The notes under the pieces are model-generated. The model did no database searches, was not told where the DNA came from, and was given only the letters and a program-made list of their open reading frames with translations. A program made the translations under genes and the position numbers. From contig JAFSBM010000078.1 of the NCBI GenBank assembly GCA_017437285.1, positions 1 through 34,523 on the forward strand: DNA of 34,523 nt, given 5' to 3'. This document shows, piece after piece, positions 8,015-16,131 of this stretch. This DNA comes from Ruminococcus sp. (GTDB lineage Bacteria; Bacillota; Clostridia; Oscillospirales; Ruminococcaceae). The number at the start of each line of letters is the position of its first letter. Within the stretch, counting starts at the first letter, position 1.

Positions 8015-9085
8015 ATGAGTAAAACAAAAATTAATCTCAATGGTAAAAATATACTTGTAACAGGTTCGCCCGGATTTATCGGTGCGAATCTGGTACTCCG
8101 ACTTTTAAAAGAAATGACATCGGGTACAATTGTTTCACTTGACAATATGAATGATTATTATGACCCGAAGCTTAAAGAATATCGCCTTGAACTCATTGAA
8201 AAGGCAGCTGAAAATGCACCTGTAAAGCACGTTTTTGTCAAGGGTTCAATTGCCGATAAGCAGCTTGTAGACAATCTTTTTGCTGAATATAAATTTGATG
8301 TAGTAGTAAATCTTGCGGCACAGGCAGGAGTGCGTTACAGTATTGACCACCCTGATGTATACATAGAATCAAATATTATCGGATTTTACAATATCCTTGA
8401 AGCCTGTCGTAATAATCCTGTTGAGCATCTTGTTTATGCAAGCTCATCAAGTGTATACGGCGGAAATAAGAAAGTTCCTTTCAGCACAGAGGATAAGGTG
8501 GATAATCCTGTTTCTCTCTATGCAGCTACAAAGAAATCCAATGAATTATTGGCACACAGCTATTCAAAGCTTTACAATATCCCCTCTACAGGACTGCGAT
8601 TCTTCACAGTATATGGTCCCGCTGGCAGACCTGATATGTTCTATTTCTCCGCAACAAATACCCTTGCAAATGACGGTACAATAAAAATATTCAACTACGG
8701 CAACTGCAAGCGTGATTTCACTTACGTTGATGATATAGTTGAGGGCGTGTTCAGAGTAATGCAGGGAGCTCCCAAAAAAGCAAACGGTGAGGACGGACTT
8801 CCTCTGCCGCCTTACGCTGTATACAATATCGGTGGCGGTACTCCTGAAAATCTTCTTGATTACATCAGCACATTGCAGGAAGAACTTGTAAGAGCAGGTG
8901 TTCTGCCCGAAGATTATGATTTTGAGGGACACAGAGAACTTGTTGGTATGCAGCAGGGAGATGTGCCTGTAACTTATGCCGATTCCGAAGCCCTTGAACG
9001 TGACTACGGTTTCACACCGAAAATTACTATTCGTGAGGGATTACGTGCCTTTGCGGAGTGGTATAAGGAATATTACAAAAATTAA
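8015..9085 (+). CDS. UDP-glucuronate 4-epimerase-like NAD-dependent epimerase
   Basis: 356-residue extended SDR. The NAD-binding glycine motif is VTGSPGFIG (residues 15-23). The segment DNMNDYYDPKLKEYRL is characteristic of UDP-glucuronate 4-epimerases of the CapD/LspL/GAE type, which make UDP-galacturonate. The catalytic triad region shows ASSSSVYG followed by YAATK (Tyr169, Lys173), then LRFFTVYGPAGRPDM, which binds the nucleotide sugar. AGGAGGG stands 7 bases before the ATG. Its position 3 bases after the UDP-glucose dehydrogenase supports a two-step supply of uronic acid precursors for the polysaccharide cluster downstream. A UDP-glucose/galactose 4-epimerase is possible but fits the DNMNDYYD signature less well. 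Confidence 0.88.
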   Translation: MSKTKINLNGKNILVTGSPGFIGANLVLRLLKEMTSGTIVSLDNMNDYYDPKLKEYRLELIEKAAENAPVKHVFVKGSIADKQLVDNLFAEYKFDVVVNLAAQAGVRYSIDHPDVYIESNIIGFYNILEACRNNPVEHLVYASSSSVYGGNKKVPFSTEDKVDNPVSLYAATKKSNELLAHSYSKLYNIPSTGLRFFTVYGPAGRPDMFYFSATNTLANDGTIKIFNYGNCKRDFTYVDDIVEGVFRVMQGAPKKANGEDGLPLPPYAVYNIGGGTPENLLDYISTLQEELVRAGVLPEDYDFEGHRELVGMQQGDVPVTYADSEALERDYGFTPKITIREGLRAFAEWYKEYYKN

Positions 9086-9121
9086 TGTGTACTCCTTACC
9101 TCCCGAATGGGAGGCAGGGAA

Positions 9122-9420
9122 ATTTATGTAAAAGCCCTTGCTGTTTTATTGTATAACAGTAAGGGCTGTGTTTTTGCAAAAATATGTCTATTATTTAGAA
9201 GCTGTATTATTTTGGAGTTTTTTTGTAAAATACTTTGATGTACTTGTTGGAATACGAAGGAAACATTTATGCAAAGTCCTTGCTGTTTTATTTTATAGTA
9301 GTAGGAACAGTATTTTTTGCAAAAAAGTATTTCCATTAATAAAAAGCTGTTTTTTGGAGTATTTATGTAAAATACTTTGCAACTCTCAGGAGAATATAAA
9401 AGGAACATCTATGCTTTTAA
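9122..9420. repeat. Imperfect tandem repeat, period about 143 bp
   Basis: A first unit at 9122-9264 and a second at 9265-9406 align along their length (both start ATTTATG, share CCTTGCTGTTTTATT, TTTTTGCAAAAA, AGCTGT and TGTAAAATACTTTG, and end in GGAAC). A third begins at 9407 and stops after a few bases. I see no convincing coding frame in the units. The first contains the terminator hairpin listed separately. Confidence 0.65.
9133..9175 (+). terminator. Intrinsic terminator after the epimerase gene
   Basis: AGCCCTTGCTGTT (9133-9145) pairs with AACAGTAAGGGCT (9155-9167) with a single mismatch and is followed by GTGTTTTT. It ends the dehydrogenase/epimerase transcript. A small GC-rich hairpin (9099-9114) just before it lacks a T-run. 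Confidence 0.78.
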
Positions 9421-9536
9421 ATTAGTAAATACAATTAATTATATTGTTATTTCCTCCAAATCAATTGACATGTGTTGTTTTTCCTTTAACACTTTGCCGA
9501 AGTTTAAGGAATTTTAGGTTTTTATGCTTTTTTCGA

Positions 9537-9565
9537 TTGACAAACCTCATTTTCGGTGATATAAT
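9537..9565 (+). promoter_or_regulatory. Consensus sigma-A promoter, probably of the polysaccharide operon
   Basis: TTGACA (9537-9542), 17 bases, TATAAT (9560-9565), both exact consensus. The first gene starts about 360 bases downstream. The long leader contains an inserted MITE and a terminator-like hairpin. Confidence 0.82.
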
Positions 9566-9602
9566 AAATTTATGACGTAATATGCATCGCTATCTATTTA
9601 TA

Positions 9603-9761
9603 GGACATTTCTAAAAACCCCTTTTGAGAAAAAAACAGCTATGCACGTCATCTGCTTCGTCAACCTCCCTTGGAGTGCGACAGCACGCCTTCGGAAGGTT
9701 TCCTTGCAGCTGTCATACCTATCTGTTTTTTCTTTAATCAAATGAGTTTTTAGAGATGCCC
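9603..9761 (+). mobile_element. MITE-like element, intact copy (159 bp)
   Basis: The ends are inverted repeats: GGACATTTCTAAAAA on the left and TTTTTAGAGATGCCC on the right. It is flanked by the direct duplication TATA (9599-9602 and 9762-9765). The interior matches the copies at 30087 and 33672, including CCTTCGGAAGG and CTCCCTTGGAG hairpins. It encodes no transposase, so movement would need one supplied in trans. It lies between the polysaccharide promoter and its first gene. Confidence 0.85.
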
Positions 9762-9787
9762 TATAATTATTTTTGACATAACAAATT

Positions 9788-9814
9788 AAAGCATCATAAA
9801 CAGGTGCTTTTTTT
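9788..9814 (+). terminator. Leader terminator/attenuator before the polysaccharide operon
   Basis: AAAGCATC (9788-9795) pairs with GGTGCTTT (9803-9810; one G-T pair) around 7 bases and runs directly into seven T. It stands about 110 bases before the first gene and could attenuate transcription coming from the 9537 promoter. Confidence 0.55.
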
Positions 9815-9924
9815 GGCTATGTGGGATTTTTAAATACATCATCGAAGTATTTTACAGAAAAGCATTTTACGTTATTGGCAAAAGTTAAAAATATATCAAA
9901 TGAATAGTGAGAATGGGTATTGTA

Positions 9925-10416
9925 ATGAGCAAATTGTTGATTTTGGGAGCAGGACAATACGGCAAAGTTGCAAGAGAAATTGCCGAAGCTATAGGAAATT
10001 TCGAAGTTATTTCCTTTCTTGATGATAATTCGCCGTCTGCAATAGGTAATCTTTGTGATTATGATAAGTTTTCTGATGAATATGATACTGCAATTGTAGC
10101 TATAGGTGATCCTGAGCTAAGATTAGGATTATTGCAAAAGCTTAAAGAATTCGGATATATTATTCCGATACTTGTTCATCCGAAAGCTTATATTTCTCCC
10201 AGCTCAGTAATTGAAAATGGCAGTTTTGTTGAGCCTATGGCTATTGTTCATACAGATGTGAAAATCGGAGCAGGCTGTATTATTTCCGCTGGAACTATTG
10301 TAAACCATAATGCTGTAATCGGATGCGGATGTCATCTTAATTGCGGCACTATCATCGGTGCAAGAGCAGTTATTAAAGAACTGGTTAGAACAAACTGTGG
10401 TCAGATTATAGAATAA
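9925..10416 (+). CDS. PglD/NeuD-like sugar O- or N-acyltransferase (short form)
   Basis: 163 residues from the ATG at 9925; in-frame starts at 9907 (GTG) and 9913 are possible, and no ribosome site is strong. Residues 1-35 form a small Rossmann-like nucleotide-sugar-binding unit (KLLILGAGQYGKVAREIAE, then FLDDN). From about 95 onward hexapeptide repeats build a left-handed beta-helix (GSFVEPMAIVHTDVKIGAGC, NHNAVIGCGCHLNCGTIIG). The His in NHNAVIG is at the position of the catalytic His of PglD/NeuD. Relatives have about 200 residues; here the last coils are missing and the protein ends in TNCGQIIE. It stands directly before the initiating sugar transferase, as PglD does beside PglC, so it probably acetylates an intermediate of the repeat unit. 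Confidence 0.72.
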   Translation: MSKLLILGAGQYGKVAREIAEAIGNFEVISFLDDNSPSAIGNLCDYDKFSDEYDTAIVAIGDPELRLGLLQKLKEFGYIIPILVHPKAYISPSSVIENGSFVEPMAIVHTDVKIGAGCIISAGTIVNHNAVIGCGCHLNCGTIIGARAVIKELVRTNCGQIIE

Positions 10417-10439
10417 ATTGTATTACAAGGAGTAGAGAG

Positions 10440-11321
10440 TTGAATAAGAAGCTTATGAAAACGCTCACTGTTACAGGAGCAGTACTTGGAACAACTTTTG
10501 TTGTAATGAAGAAAATTGCAGAAAAACAGTATCCTAAATCTGTTTATGCAGATCAGCCTGAAGAACAGAATAAGATGAAAGGCAAAAAAGTTATCTTCAT
10601 AGAGGATAAGAATGATCCTGTCAACGCTGACGGTTTACAGGGACATCTTGAAGCTGTAGGAACAGTAGAGCATCTCCCTACTTTTTATGAGCGATATGTC
10701 AAGCGTGGAATAGATGTTGTCTTATCATTTGGAGGATTAGTTGTTCTTGCTCCTGTCTATGCTGTTACAGCATTGGCTATCAAGGCAGACGATCCCGGCC
10801 CTGTTTTGTTCAAGCAGAAACGTGTTGCACAAAACAAAGGATATTTTCAACTTTTAAAGTTCCGTTCGATGTCTGTAAACACTCCTAAAGATGTACCGAC
10901 ACACATGCTGAAAGACGGAGGTATTACAAAGGTTGGAGCGTTTATTCGCAAGACAAGTATTGATGAGTTACCTCAACTTTGGAATATATTCATAGGAAAC
11001 ATGAGTATCATTGGCCCTCGTCCAGGTCTTTGGAATCAGGATTATCTTACAGCTGAACGTGATAAATACGGAGCAAACGATGTGAAGCCCGGATTAACCG
11101 GACTTGCACAGATAAGCGGTCGTGATGAATTGGAAATTCCCGATAAGGCAAAGCTTGACGGGGTGTATGCAAACGCATTGAGAACATCAAGTGTATCAGG
11201 TATGTTTATGGATATAAAAATACTTGTTGGTTCTGTATTCGCTGTACTCAAGAGCAAGGGTGTTGTTGAAGGCGGAACAGGTGCAATAGCAAAAGAAACA
11301 GCAAAGGCGAAAGAGTTATGA
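10440..11321 (+). CDS. Polyprenyl-phosphate sugar-1-phosphate transferase (initiates repeat-unit assembly)
   Basis: 293 residues. A TTG start at 10440 is preferred because AGGAG lies 8 bases upstream; the next ATG (10455) is too far from it. The N-terminus has one weak membrane segment (7-25) and a ~60-residue linker. The catalytic bacterial sugar transferase domain starts at about 80 with YERYVKRGIDVVLS and the re-entrant helix, then ADDPGPVLFKQKRVAQNKG, LLKFRSM, the catalytic Asp-Glu in RKTSIDELPQLWNI (Asp175-Glu176), IGPRPG and KPGLTGLAQISGRDEL. It transfers a hexose-1-phosphate, often an N-acetylated one, from a UDP-sugar to undecaprenyl phosphate at the inner membrane face. It overlaps the next gene by 4 bases. 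Confidence 0.9.
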   Translation: MNKKLMKTLTVTGAVLGTTFVVMKKIAEKQYPKSVYADQPEEQNKMKGKKVIFIEDKNDPVNADGLQGHLEAVGTVEHLPTFYERYVKRGIDVVLSFGGLVVLAPVYAVTALAIKADDPGPVLFKQKRVAQNKGYFQLLKFRSMSVNTPKDVPTHMLKDGGITKVGAFIRKTSIDELPQLWNIFIGNMSIIGPRPGLWNQDYLTAERDKYGANDVKPGLTGLAQISGRDELEIPDKAKLDGVYANALRTSSVSGMFMDIKILVGSVFAVLKSKGVVEGGTGAIAKETAKAKEL

Positions 11322-12268
11322 AGAAAATACTGATAACAGGTGCTAATAGTTATATCGGCACTTCCTTTGAAAAATATATGGAAAAATGGCCTGAAAAATA
11401 TCAGGTAGATACTTTAGACATGATAGGTGACGACTGGAAAAAATATAACTTCACTGGATATGATTCAGTATATCATGTTGCAGGTATCGCTCATTCTGAT
11501 AATGGTAAAATCAGCCGTGAAAAGGCTAAATTATATTATGATGTCAACTCAAAACTGACAATCCAGACTGCGATGAAAGCAAAAAAATCTGGAGTAAAAC
11601 AATTCATCTTTATGAGTAGTGCTATTGTTTACGGTGATAGTGCTCCTATAGGAAAGATGAAGATGATTACTAAGGATACGCCTGTTAATCCTGCTAATTG
11701 TTATGGTGATAGTGCTCCTATAGGAAAGATGAAGATGATTACTAAGGATACGCCTGTTAATCCTGCTAATTGTTATGGTGATAGTAAGGTCAAGGCTGAA
11801 AATGGTCTGCGTAAGCTTGAAGATGAGAATTTTAAGGTAGTTATCTTACGTCCACCGATGATCTACGGCAAAGGTAGCAAAGGAAACTATCCTCTCATGT
11901 CGAAGCTTGCTCAGAAATTACCTATTTTTCCAAATGTAAAGAATTGCCGTTCTATGCTCTATGTTGATAATCTTATGGAGTTTGTTCGCTTAATGGTTGA
12001 AAATGAGGAAAGAGGAACATTCTGGCCTCAGAATGCTGAATACTCCAACACAAGCGAACTGGTAAAAATGATTGCAGCTCAGCATGGAAAGCGTGTAATT
12101 CTTGTAAAGGGCTGTACACTTCCTTTATGCCTTTTAAGATTTGCGACTGGTATTGTGGATAAGGCGTTTGGAAATTTGGCTTATGATAAAAATATCAGCC
12201 AATATAAAGAAAATTATAGATTGTTTACCCTTGGTGAAAGTATAAAGGAGACTGAATGGAATGATTGA
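11318..12268 (+). CDS. NAD-dependent epimerase/dehydratase (SDR) with internal 24-residue duplication
   Basis: 316 residues, about 292 without the duplication. NAD-binding region ILITGANSYIG, VYHVAGIAHS, the active-site serine region IFMSSAIVYGDS, and YGDSK as the YxxxK motif (Tyr153, Lys157), followed by VVILRPPMIYGKG. Between the serine region and YxxxK, a 24-residue unit starting at SAPIGKMKM occurs twice, encoded by a perfect 72-bp tandem repeat. In SDR enzymes about 25 residues separate these active-site elements, so the duplication roughly doubles that spacing and may impair or inactivate the enzyme. The likely role is a nucleotide-sugar 4-epimerase or related reductase of the polysaccharide pathway; the substrate is unknown. 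Its end overlaps the following glycosyltransferase by 8 bases. Confidence 0.82.
   Translation: MKKILITGANSYIGTSFEKYMEKWPEKYQVDTLDMIGDDWKKYNFTGYDSVYHVAGIAHSDNGKISREKAKLYYDVNSKLTIQTAMKAKKSGVKQFIFMSSAIVYGDSAPIGKMKMITKDTPVNPANCYGDSAPIGKMKMITKDTPVNPANCYGDSKVKAENGLRKLEDENFKVVILRPPMIYGKGSKGNYPLMSKLAQKLPIFPNVKNCRSMLYVDNLMEFVRLMVENEERGTFWPQNAEYSNTSELVKMIAAQHGKRVILVKGCTLPLCLLRFATGIVDKAFGNLAYDKNISQYKENYRLFTLGESIKETEWND
11633..11776. repeat. Perfect in-frame 72-bp tandem duplication
   Basis: Copy 1 (11633-11704) and copy 2 (11705-11776) are identical, and both begin GGTGATAGT. The same nonamer occurs again at 11777 after the second copy. A nine-base homology at the YGDSx and YGDSK codons therefore brackets the unit and explains how it arose by slippage or recombination. 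Confidence 0.95.
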
Positions 12269-13121
12269 TGCTACAGCGATTATAATGACGAAAAATGAAG
12301 AGAAGAATATTGTAGATTGTCTTAAATCTATGAAAGGCTTTGCTAAAAGATGTGTAGTTATTGATTGTGGTAGCACTGATCGAACTGTAGAATTAGCAAA
12401 AAAATATGGAGCAGATGTTTATTTCCATGAATTTGAATACTACGCTCGTCAGTTCAATTGGGGCATAGACAACTGTGATATTGACACTGAATGGATTATT
12501 CGTCTTGATGCTGATGAAAGATTTCCTGCTGCACTCAATAAAGAAATAGAGAAAATTATAGCTGATCATAAAGGCAAACCTATGAATGGTATTGCTATTG
12601 AAGCTGATTTATTTTTTCTTAATAAGTGCATGAAACATGGCATAAGAAACAAGCGTAAGATAATGATGTTTAAAAAGGCATATGGTAGAATAGAAGATCG
12701 TCTTCGTGATGCTCATAGTGTCATAAGCGAAGGTTATTCTGTCAGCACTAAACATCGTTTTATTCATTATGATTTTAAAAATATTGATAGCTATATAAAA
12801 AAATATAATTGGTATGCAACAAGAGAAATGCAGGATTACATCGATTTTGTAAATGGCGGTAGTACCAATATTAAAACAGATAAGGCTATTCTGGCTCAAA
12901 GAAAAAAGAAGTTTGGTCTATATTATAAAGCACCTAAATTTGCTAGATGCTGGGCTTGGTTTATTTATAATTATATTTTTCGTGGTGGTTTTCTTGACGG
13001 AAAAGAAGGTCTTGTTTTCTGCTTCTTAGAGTGCTATTGGTATCGCTTTGTAGTTGATGCAAAAATTTATGAATACGAAAAATGTGGCGGAGAAATGGAA
13101 AAGCTGAAAGCTTTGGATTAA
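12261..13121 (+). CDS. Glycosyltransferase family 2 (WaaE/KdtX-like)
   Basis: 286 residues. The GT-A fold begins at once: ATAIIMTKNEEKNIVDCL, VVIDCGSTDRT, then the metal-binding DxD-type motif in WIIRLDADERF (about residues 77-87). The C-terminal part contains RDAH and an aromatic-rich membrane-associating segment (CWAWFIYNYIFRGGFLDGKE), which is typical of the WaaE-like beta-1,4-glucosyltransferase subgroup. It should add a sugar to the lipid-linked repeat unit in the cytoplasm. Translation is probably coupled to the epimerase gene through the 8-base overlap. Donor and acceptor cannot be told from sequence. Confidence 0.85.
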   Translation: MIDATAIIMTKNEEKNIVDCLKSMKGFAKRCVVIDCGSTDRTVELAKKYGADVYFHEFEYYARQFNWGIDNCDIDTEWIIRLDADERFPAALNKEIEKIIADHKGKPMNGIAIEADLFFLNKCMKHGIRNKRKIMMFKKAYGRIEDRLRDAHSVISEGYSVSTKHRFIHYDFKNIDSYIKKYNWYATREMQDYIDFVNGGSTNIKTDKAILAQRKKKFGLYYKAPKFARCWAWFIYNYIFRGGFLDGKEGLVFCFLECYWYRFVVDAKIYEYEKCGGEMEKLKALD

Positions 13122-13130
13122 GGAGAAAAG

Positions 13131-14021
13131 ATGAATAAAACATTAAAGAATATATTATTAAGTCCATTTAATCTTCTTTATAAAATTAATCCTGTCTTTG
13201 AACAAAAGTTGATGTTTAGATTGAAGTGTAAGGAAAAACTCGATTTGAATAATCCAATTACTTTTAATCAAAAGCTTAATTGGCTGAAAATTAATGACAG
13301 AAATAAATTAATTCCGATATGTGCAGATAAATTTACTGCAAGAAAATACATTAGTGATTGTGGTTTTGAGGAATATTTACCGAAGTTGATTTGGCAAGGA
13401 GACGATCCAGAAAACTTGCCTTTTGATAAATTGCCTGAAAAATGTGTAATTAAAGTTACATCTGGTTCAGGAAATAATATTTTTTATGATATAAATGAAA
13501 ATCCAAATAAGCAGGATATAATTGCAAAGTTGAAAACATGGCTTAAAGAGAAATATTTACTTGCATATGGCGAATGGCATTATAGCCTTATTAAGCCTAC
13601 GGTAATAGTTGAAGAATTCTTATCAGATGGAGAGCATAAGGTTCCATATGATTTTAAGTTCTTTTGTTTTAATGGTGTCTCTGAAGAAAATCGTGTGGGC
13701 TGTATTGCTATTGATAGCGGTCGATATATAGATCATTGTCGCAATATTTATGATAAAGACTTTAATTTTCTTCCGGAAGTTTCATTTGGTTTTAAAAGAG
13801 ATAAAGCTGCTGTAATTCCAAAGCCAATCTGTTATGATGAAATGTGCAAAGTTGCTACTGTATTATCTAAGCCATTTTATCACGCAAGAATTGATTTTTA
13901 TATTATTAGGGATAGATTCTATATTGGCGAAATTACTTTTTATAATGGTGCAGCTTATGATATGGTAACTCCCCGTAATTATAATGAAATGATGGGATCG
14001 TGGATAAATTTATCTATGTAA
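13131..14021 (+). CDS. TupA-like ATP-grasp protein, first copy
   Basis: 296 residues, start preceded by AAGGAG. It belongs to the ATP-grasp family named after TupA of teichuronopeptide synthesis: conserved ITFNQKLNWLKINDR near the N-terminus, ADKFTARKYI, the nucleotide-binding lysine strand KCVIKVTSGSGNN, VEEFLSDGE, DFKFFCFNG, and the metal-binding end ARIDFYIIRDRFYIGEITF. Such enzymes form amide or similar bonds using ATP. In polysaccharide clusters they are thought to attach amino acids, peptides or other groups to sugars such as uronic acids. A second member is at 17544. From this gene onward the DNA is markedly more AT-rich than the genes before it. Confidence 0.83.
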   Translation: MNKTLKNILLSPFNLLYKINPVFEQKLMFRLKCKEKLDLNNPITFNQKLNWLKINDRNKLIPICADKFTARKYISDCGFEEYLPKLIWQGDDPENLPFDKLPEKCVIKVTSGSGNNIFYDINENPNKQDIIAKLKTWLKEKYLLAYGEWHYSLIKPTVIVEEFLSDGEHKVPYDFKFFCFNGVSEENRVGCIAIDSGRYIDHCRNIYDKDFNFLPEVSFGFKRDKAAVIPKPICYDEMCKVATVLSKPFYHARIDFYIIRDRFYIGEITFYNGAAYDMVTPRNYNEMMGSWINLSM

Positions 14022-14118
14022 TGATAGAAAAATTTTGCGAACCAACTTTTTATAGTTGATTGTTACTATTGAGAAATTGTAATTGGATGATTAGATCTTT
14101 AATAAAAAAGGAGATTTT

Positions 14119-15093
14119 ATGTCGAGTATTGAAAAAAATGTTAGCATAATTATTCCATGTTACAATTGTGCTACATATATAAAAGAAACATTAGATTCAT
14201 TAGCAAAGCAAACTTATAAGGATTTTGAGGTTATTTGTATAAATGATGGTTCTACTGATGATACTTTACAAATTCTTGAAAGTTATGCTGCTTACAGCAA
14301 TTTAGATATTAAAATCATAACTCAAAAAAATGGTGGAGTTAGCAAGGCGAGAAATTGTGGAATTGAAGTGGCTAACGGGAAATATATTTCATTTCTTGAT
14401 TCAGATGATATATACCATGTTGAATTTCTAGAGCGTATGATTATTCCAATTGAACAACAAAATGTTGATGTTACATATTGTCGTTTAACAAGAGATTTAA
14501 ATGAAATTTTTTCTTCATTTTCATCAAAAAATGCTTGTTATATTCAAAAACAAAAATCAGCAATGGATAAGTTGCTTTTTGAAATGGGAACCTATGGGTT
14601 TTATTGTTATATATATAATAGAAAAGTTTTGTTAGATTTTAATTTGCGGTTTAATGAAAGTATGAAATATTTTGAGGATAGAGAGTTCAATTGGAAATAT
14701 CTATGTCATTGTAAAAAATATGTATGGATTGATCTTCCGTTATATGGTTATCGTAATAATTTAAATTCTGCAATAAAGCAGAAAACTTCATGGGAAAGAT
14801 CAGTAAATTCGTTAAATGGAGTTAAACGCATAGAAGAATATATGAAAAATACAAATTGTGCATATTTAGACACATTAAAAGAGTATTTGTATCAGAGAGT
14901 TATGTGGGGAGTTGCAAAAAATATTGCTTTATCAAAAGACATTATGCTTTTTGAAAAATTAAAAAATGAATTTGATGTGAACTCTTGCATGAAAAGAACT
15001 GCAAAAGACAGTAATAAGCTAGTTGCGTTAGCTTCCATATTATATTTGATACATCCTATGTTATTTTATTATGTGATTCAATTTAAAAAGTGA
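14119..15093 (+). CDS. Glycosyltransferase family 2
   Basis: 324 residues behind AAAAAAGGAG. Typical GT-A start: VSIIIPCYNCATYIKETLDS, VICINDGSTDDT, KNGGVSKARNCGIEVANGKY, and the DxD motif in SFLDSDD (about residues 93-99). The middle contains the acceptor-side ED pair (KYFEDREFNWKY) usual in capsule glycosyltransferases. The C-terminus ends in a hydrophobic helix that may touch the membrane. It should add one sugar to the repeat unit; specificity is not predictable. A 97-base AT-rich gap separates it from the ATP-grasp gene. Confidence 0.9.
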   Translation: MSSIEKNVSIIIPCYNCATYIKETLDSLAKQTYKDFEVICINDGSTDDTLQILESYAAYSNLDIKIITQKNGGVSKARNCGIEVANGKYISFLDSDDIYHVEFLERMIIPIEQQNVDVTYCRLTRDLNEIFSSFSSKNACYIQKQKSAMDKLLFEMGTYGFYCYIYNRKVLLDFNLRFNESMKYFEDREFNWKYLCHCKKYVWIDLPLYGYRNNLNSAIKQKTSWERSVNSLNGVKRIEEYMKNTNCAYLDTLKEYLYQRVMWGVAKNIALSKDIMLFEKLKNEFDVNSCMKRTAKDSNKLVALASILYLIHPMLFYYVIQFKK

Positions 15094-15180
15094 TATTATG
15101 GTTAAAATATAAAATTAGACTTCTAATTGTATTGACTGGATTTTAATAAGTTAATATAAAGAAAAAGGAGTATTATAAAA

Positions 15181-16131
15181 ATGCTTAGTGTCTTGATGAG
15201 TGTTTATAATGAATCGTTGGATGAAATTAAGCAATCATTGGATTCAATATTAACTCAAAGTTATCGTGATTTTGAATTAATTATTGTATTAGATCAACCT
15301 AGTTATGTAGAGGGATTAGATCTTTTAAATCAGTATGCCGAAAATGATTCACGTATAAGTGTATTGGTTAATGAAAAAAATATAGGACTTGCTATGTCGA
15401 TGAATTATGCAGCAACTTATGCCAAGGGAAAGTATTTATTGCGTATGGATGCTGACGATATATGTATGCCTAATCGATTCAAATTAGAGCATGATGCAAT
15501 ATGCGATGGAAAGTATGATTTAATTTGCGGTAATTATGATTTTATTGATGAAGATGGTACTATATTACCTCAAAAAGTGAAAATATATACTGATGGTCAA
15601 TTGGATTCATTATTACCATACAGAAATATCATTCATCATCCAACTGTAATTATGACCGCTGAAATATTCAAAAAAGTTGGCGGATATCGCAATTATCCTT
15701 GTGCTCAGGATTATGATTTATGGCTTCGTATGAAATGTGCTGGTGCTCGAATGCACATGATGCCTGAAAAACTAATTCAATATCGAGTGAGACAAGCAAG
15801 CACAACGATACAAAAACGTTATAAGCAATCATGTACTGGAGAGTATATTCGAAAATTGTATAGGGAAAATAATCAAATGCAAGGGTATTCTTATGATGGA
15901 TATTTGTCTTATTTGGAAAAAAGAAATGCTAATTCGTCTGTTGCAAATGAAAATTTCATAGAGAATTTTAATCGGTATATGCAATCAAAAAAGTATCTTA
16001 AGCAAGGTAAGTTTTTCAAAGGTACTGCTGAACTGGTAAATGTGATTTTTTGTTCCAAATATTATCGACCCCATATACTGCAAAATATAAAAATTATGAT
16101 AATAACCAAGCTGAAACAGAGGGACGGTTAA
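15181..16131 (+). CDS. Glycosyltransferase family 2 (AmsE-like)
   Basis: 316 residues, start 11 bases after AAAAAGGAG. N-terminal GT-A motifs: LSVLMSVYNESLDEIKQSLD, DFELIIVLDQP, NEKNIGLAMSMNYA, and LLRMDADDICMPNRF carrying the DxD (near residues 87-89). Later segments IIHHPTVIM and CAQDYDLWLRM match the AmsE/EpsE-type galactosyl- or rhamnosyltransferases of exopolysaccharide clusters. The stop codon is followed immediately by the ATG of the polymerase gene, so the two are probably translated together. The donor is unknown. Confidence 0.88.
   Translation: MLSVLMSVYNESLDEIKQSLDSILTQSYRDFELIIVLDQPSYVEGLDLLNQYAENDSRISVLVNEKNIGLAMSMNYAATYAKGKYLLRMDADDICMPNRFKLEHDAICDGKYDLICGNYDFIDEDGTILPQKVKIYTDGQLDSLLPYRNIIHHPTVIMTAEIFKKVGGYRNYPCAQDYDLWLRMKCAGARMHMMPEKLIQYRVRQASTTIQKRYKQSCTGEYIRKLYRENNQMQGYSYDGYLSYLEKRNANSSVANENFIENFNRYMQSKKYLKQGKFFKGTAELVNVIFCSKYYRPHILQNIKIMIITKLKQRDG

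Noticed and set aside
9099-9114. CCTCCC-GAAT-GGGAGG hairpin as a terminator
   Set aside because: It has no T-run; the following hairpin at 9133-9175 is the better terminator.
15132-15160. TTGACT-N17-TATAAA resembling a promoter before the second family 2 glycosyltransferase of the AT-rich block
   Set aside because: Transcription would begin inside the ribosome site, and such matches are expected by chance in this AT-rich DNA.
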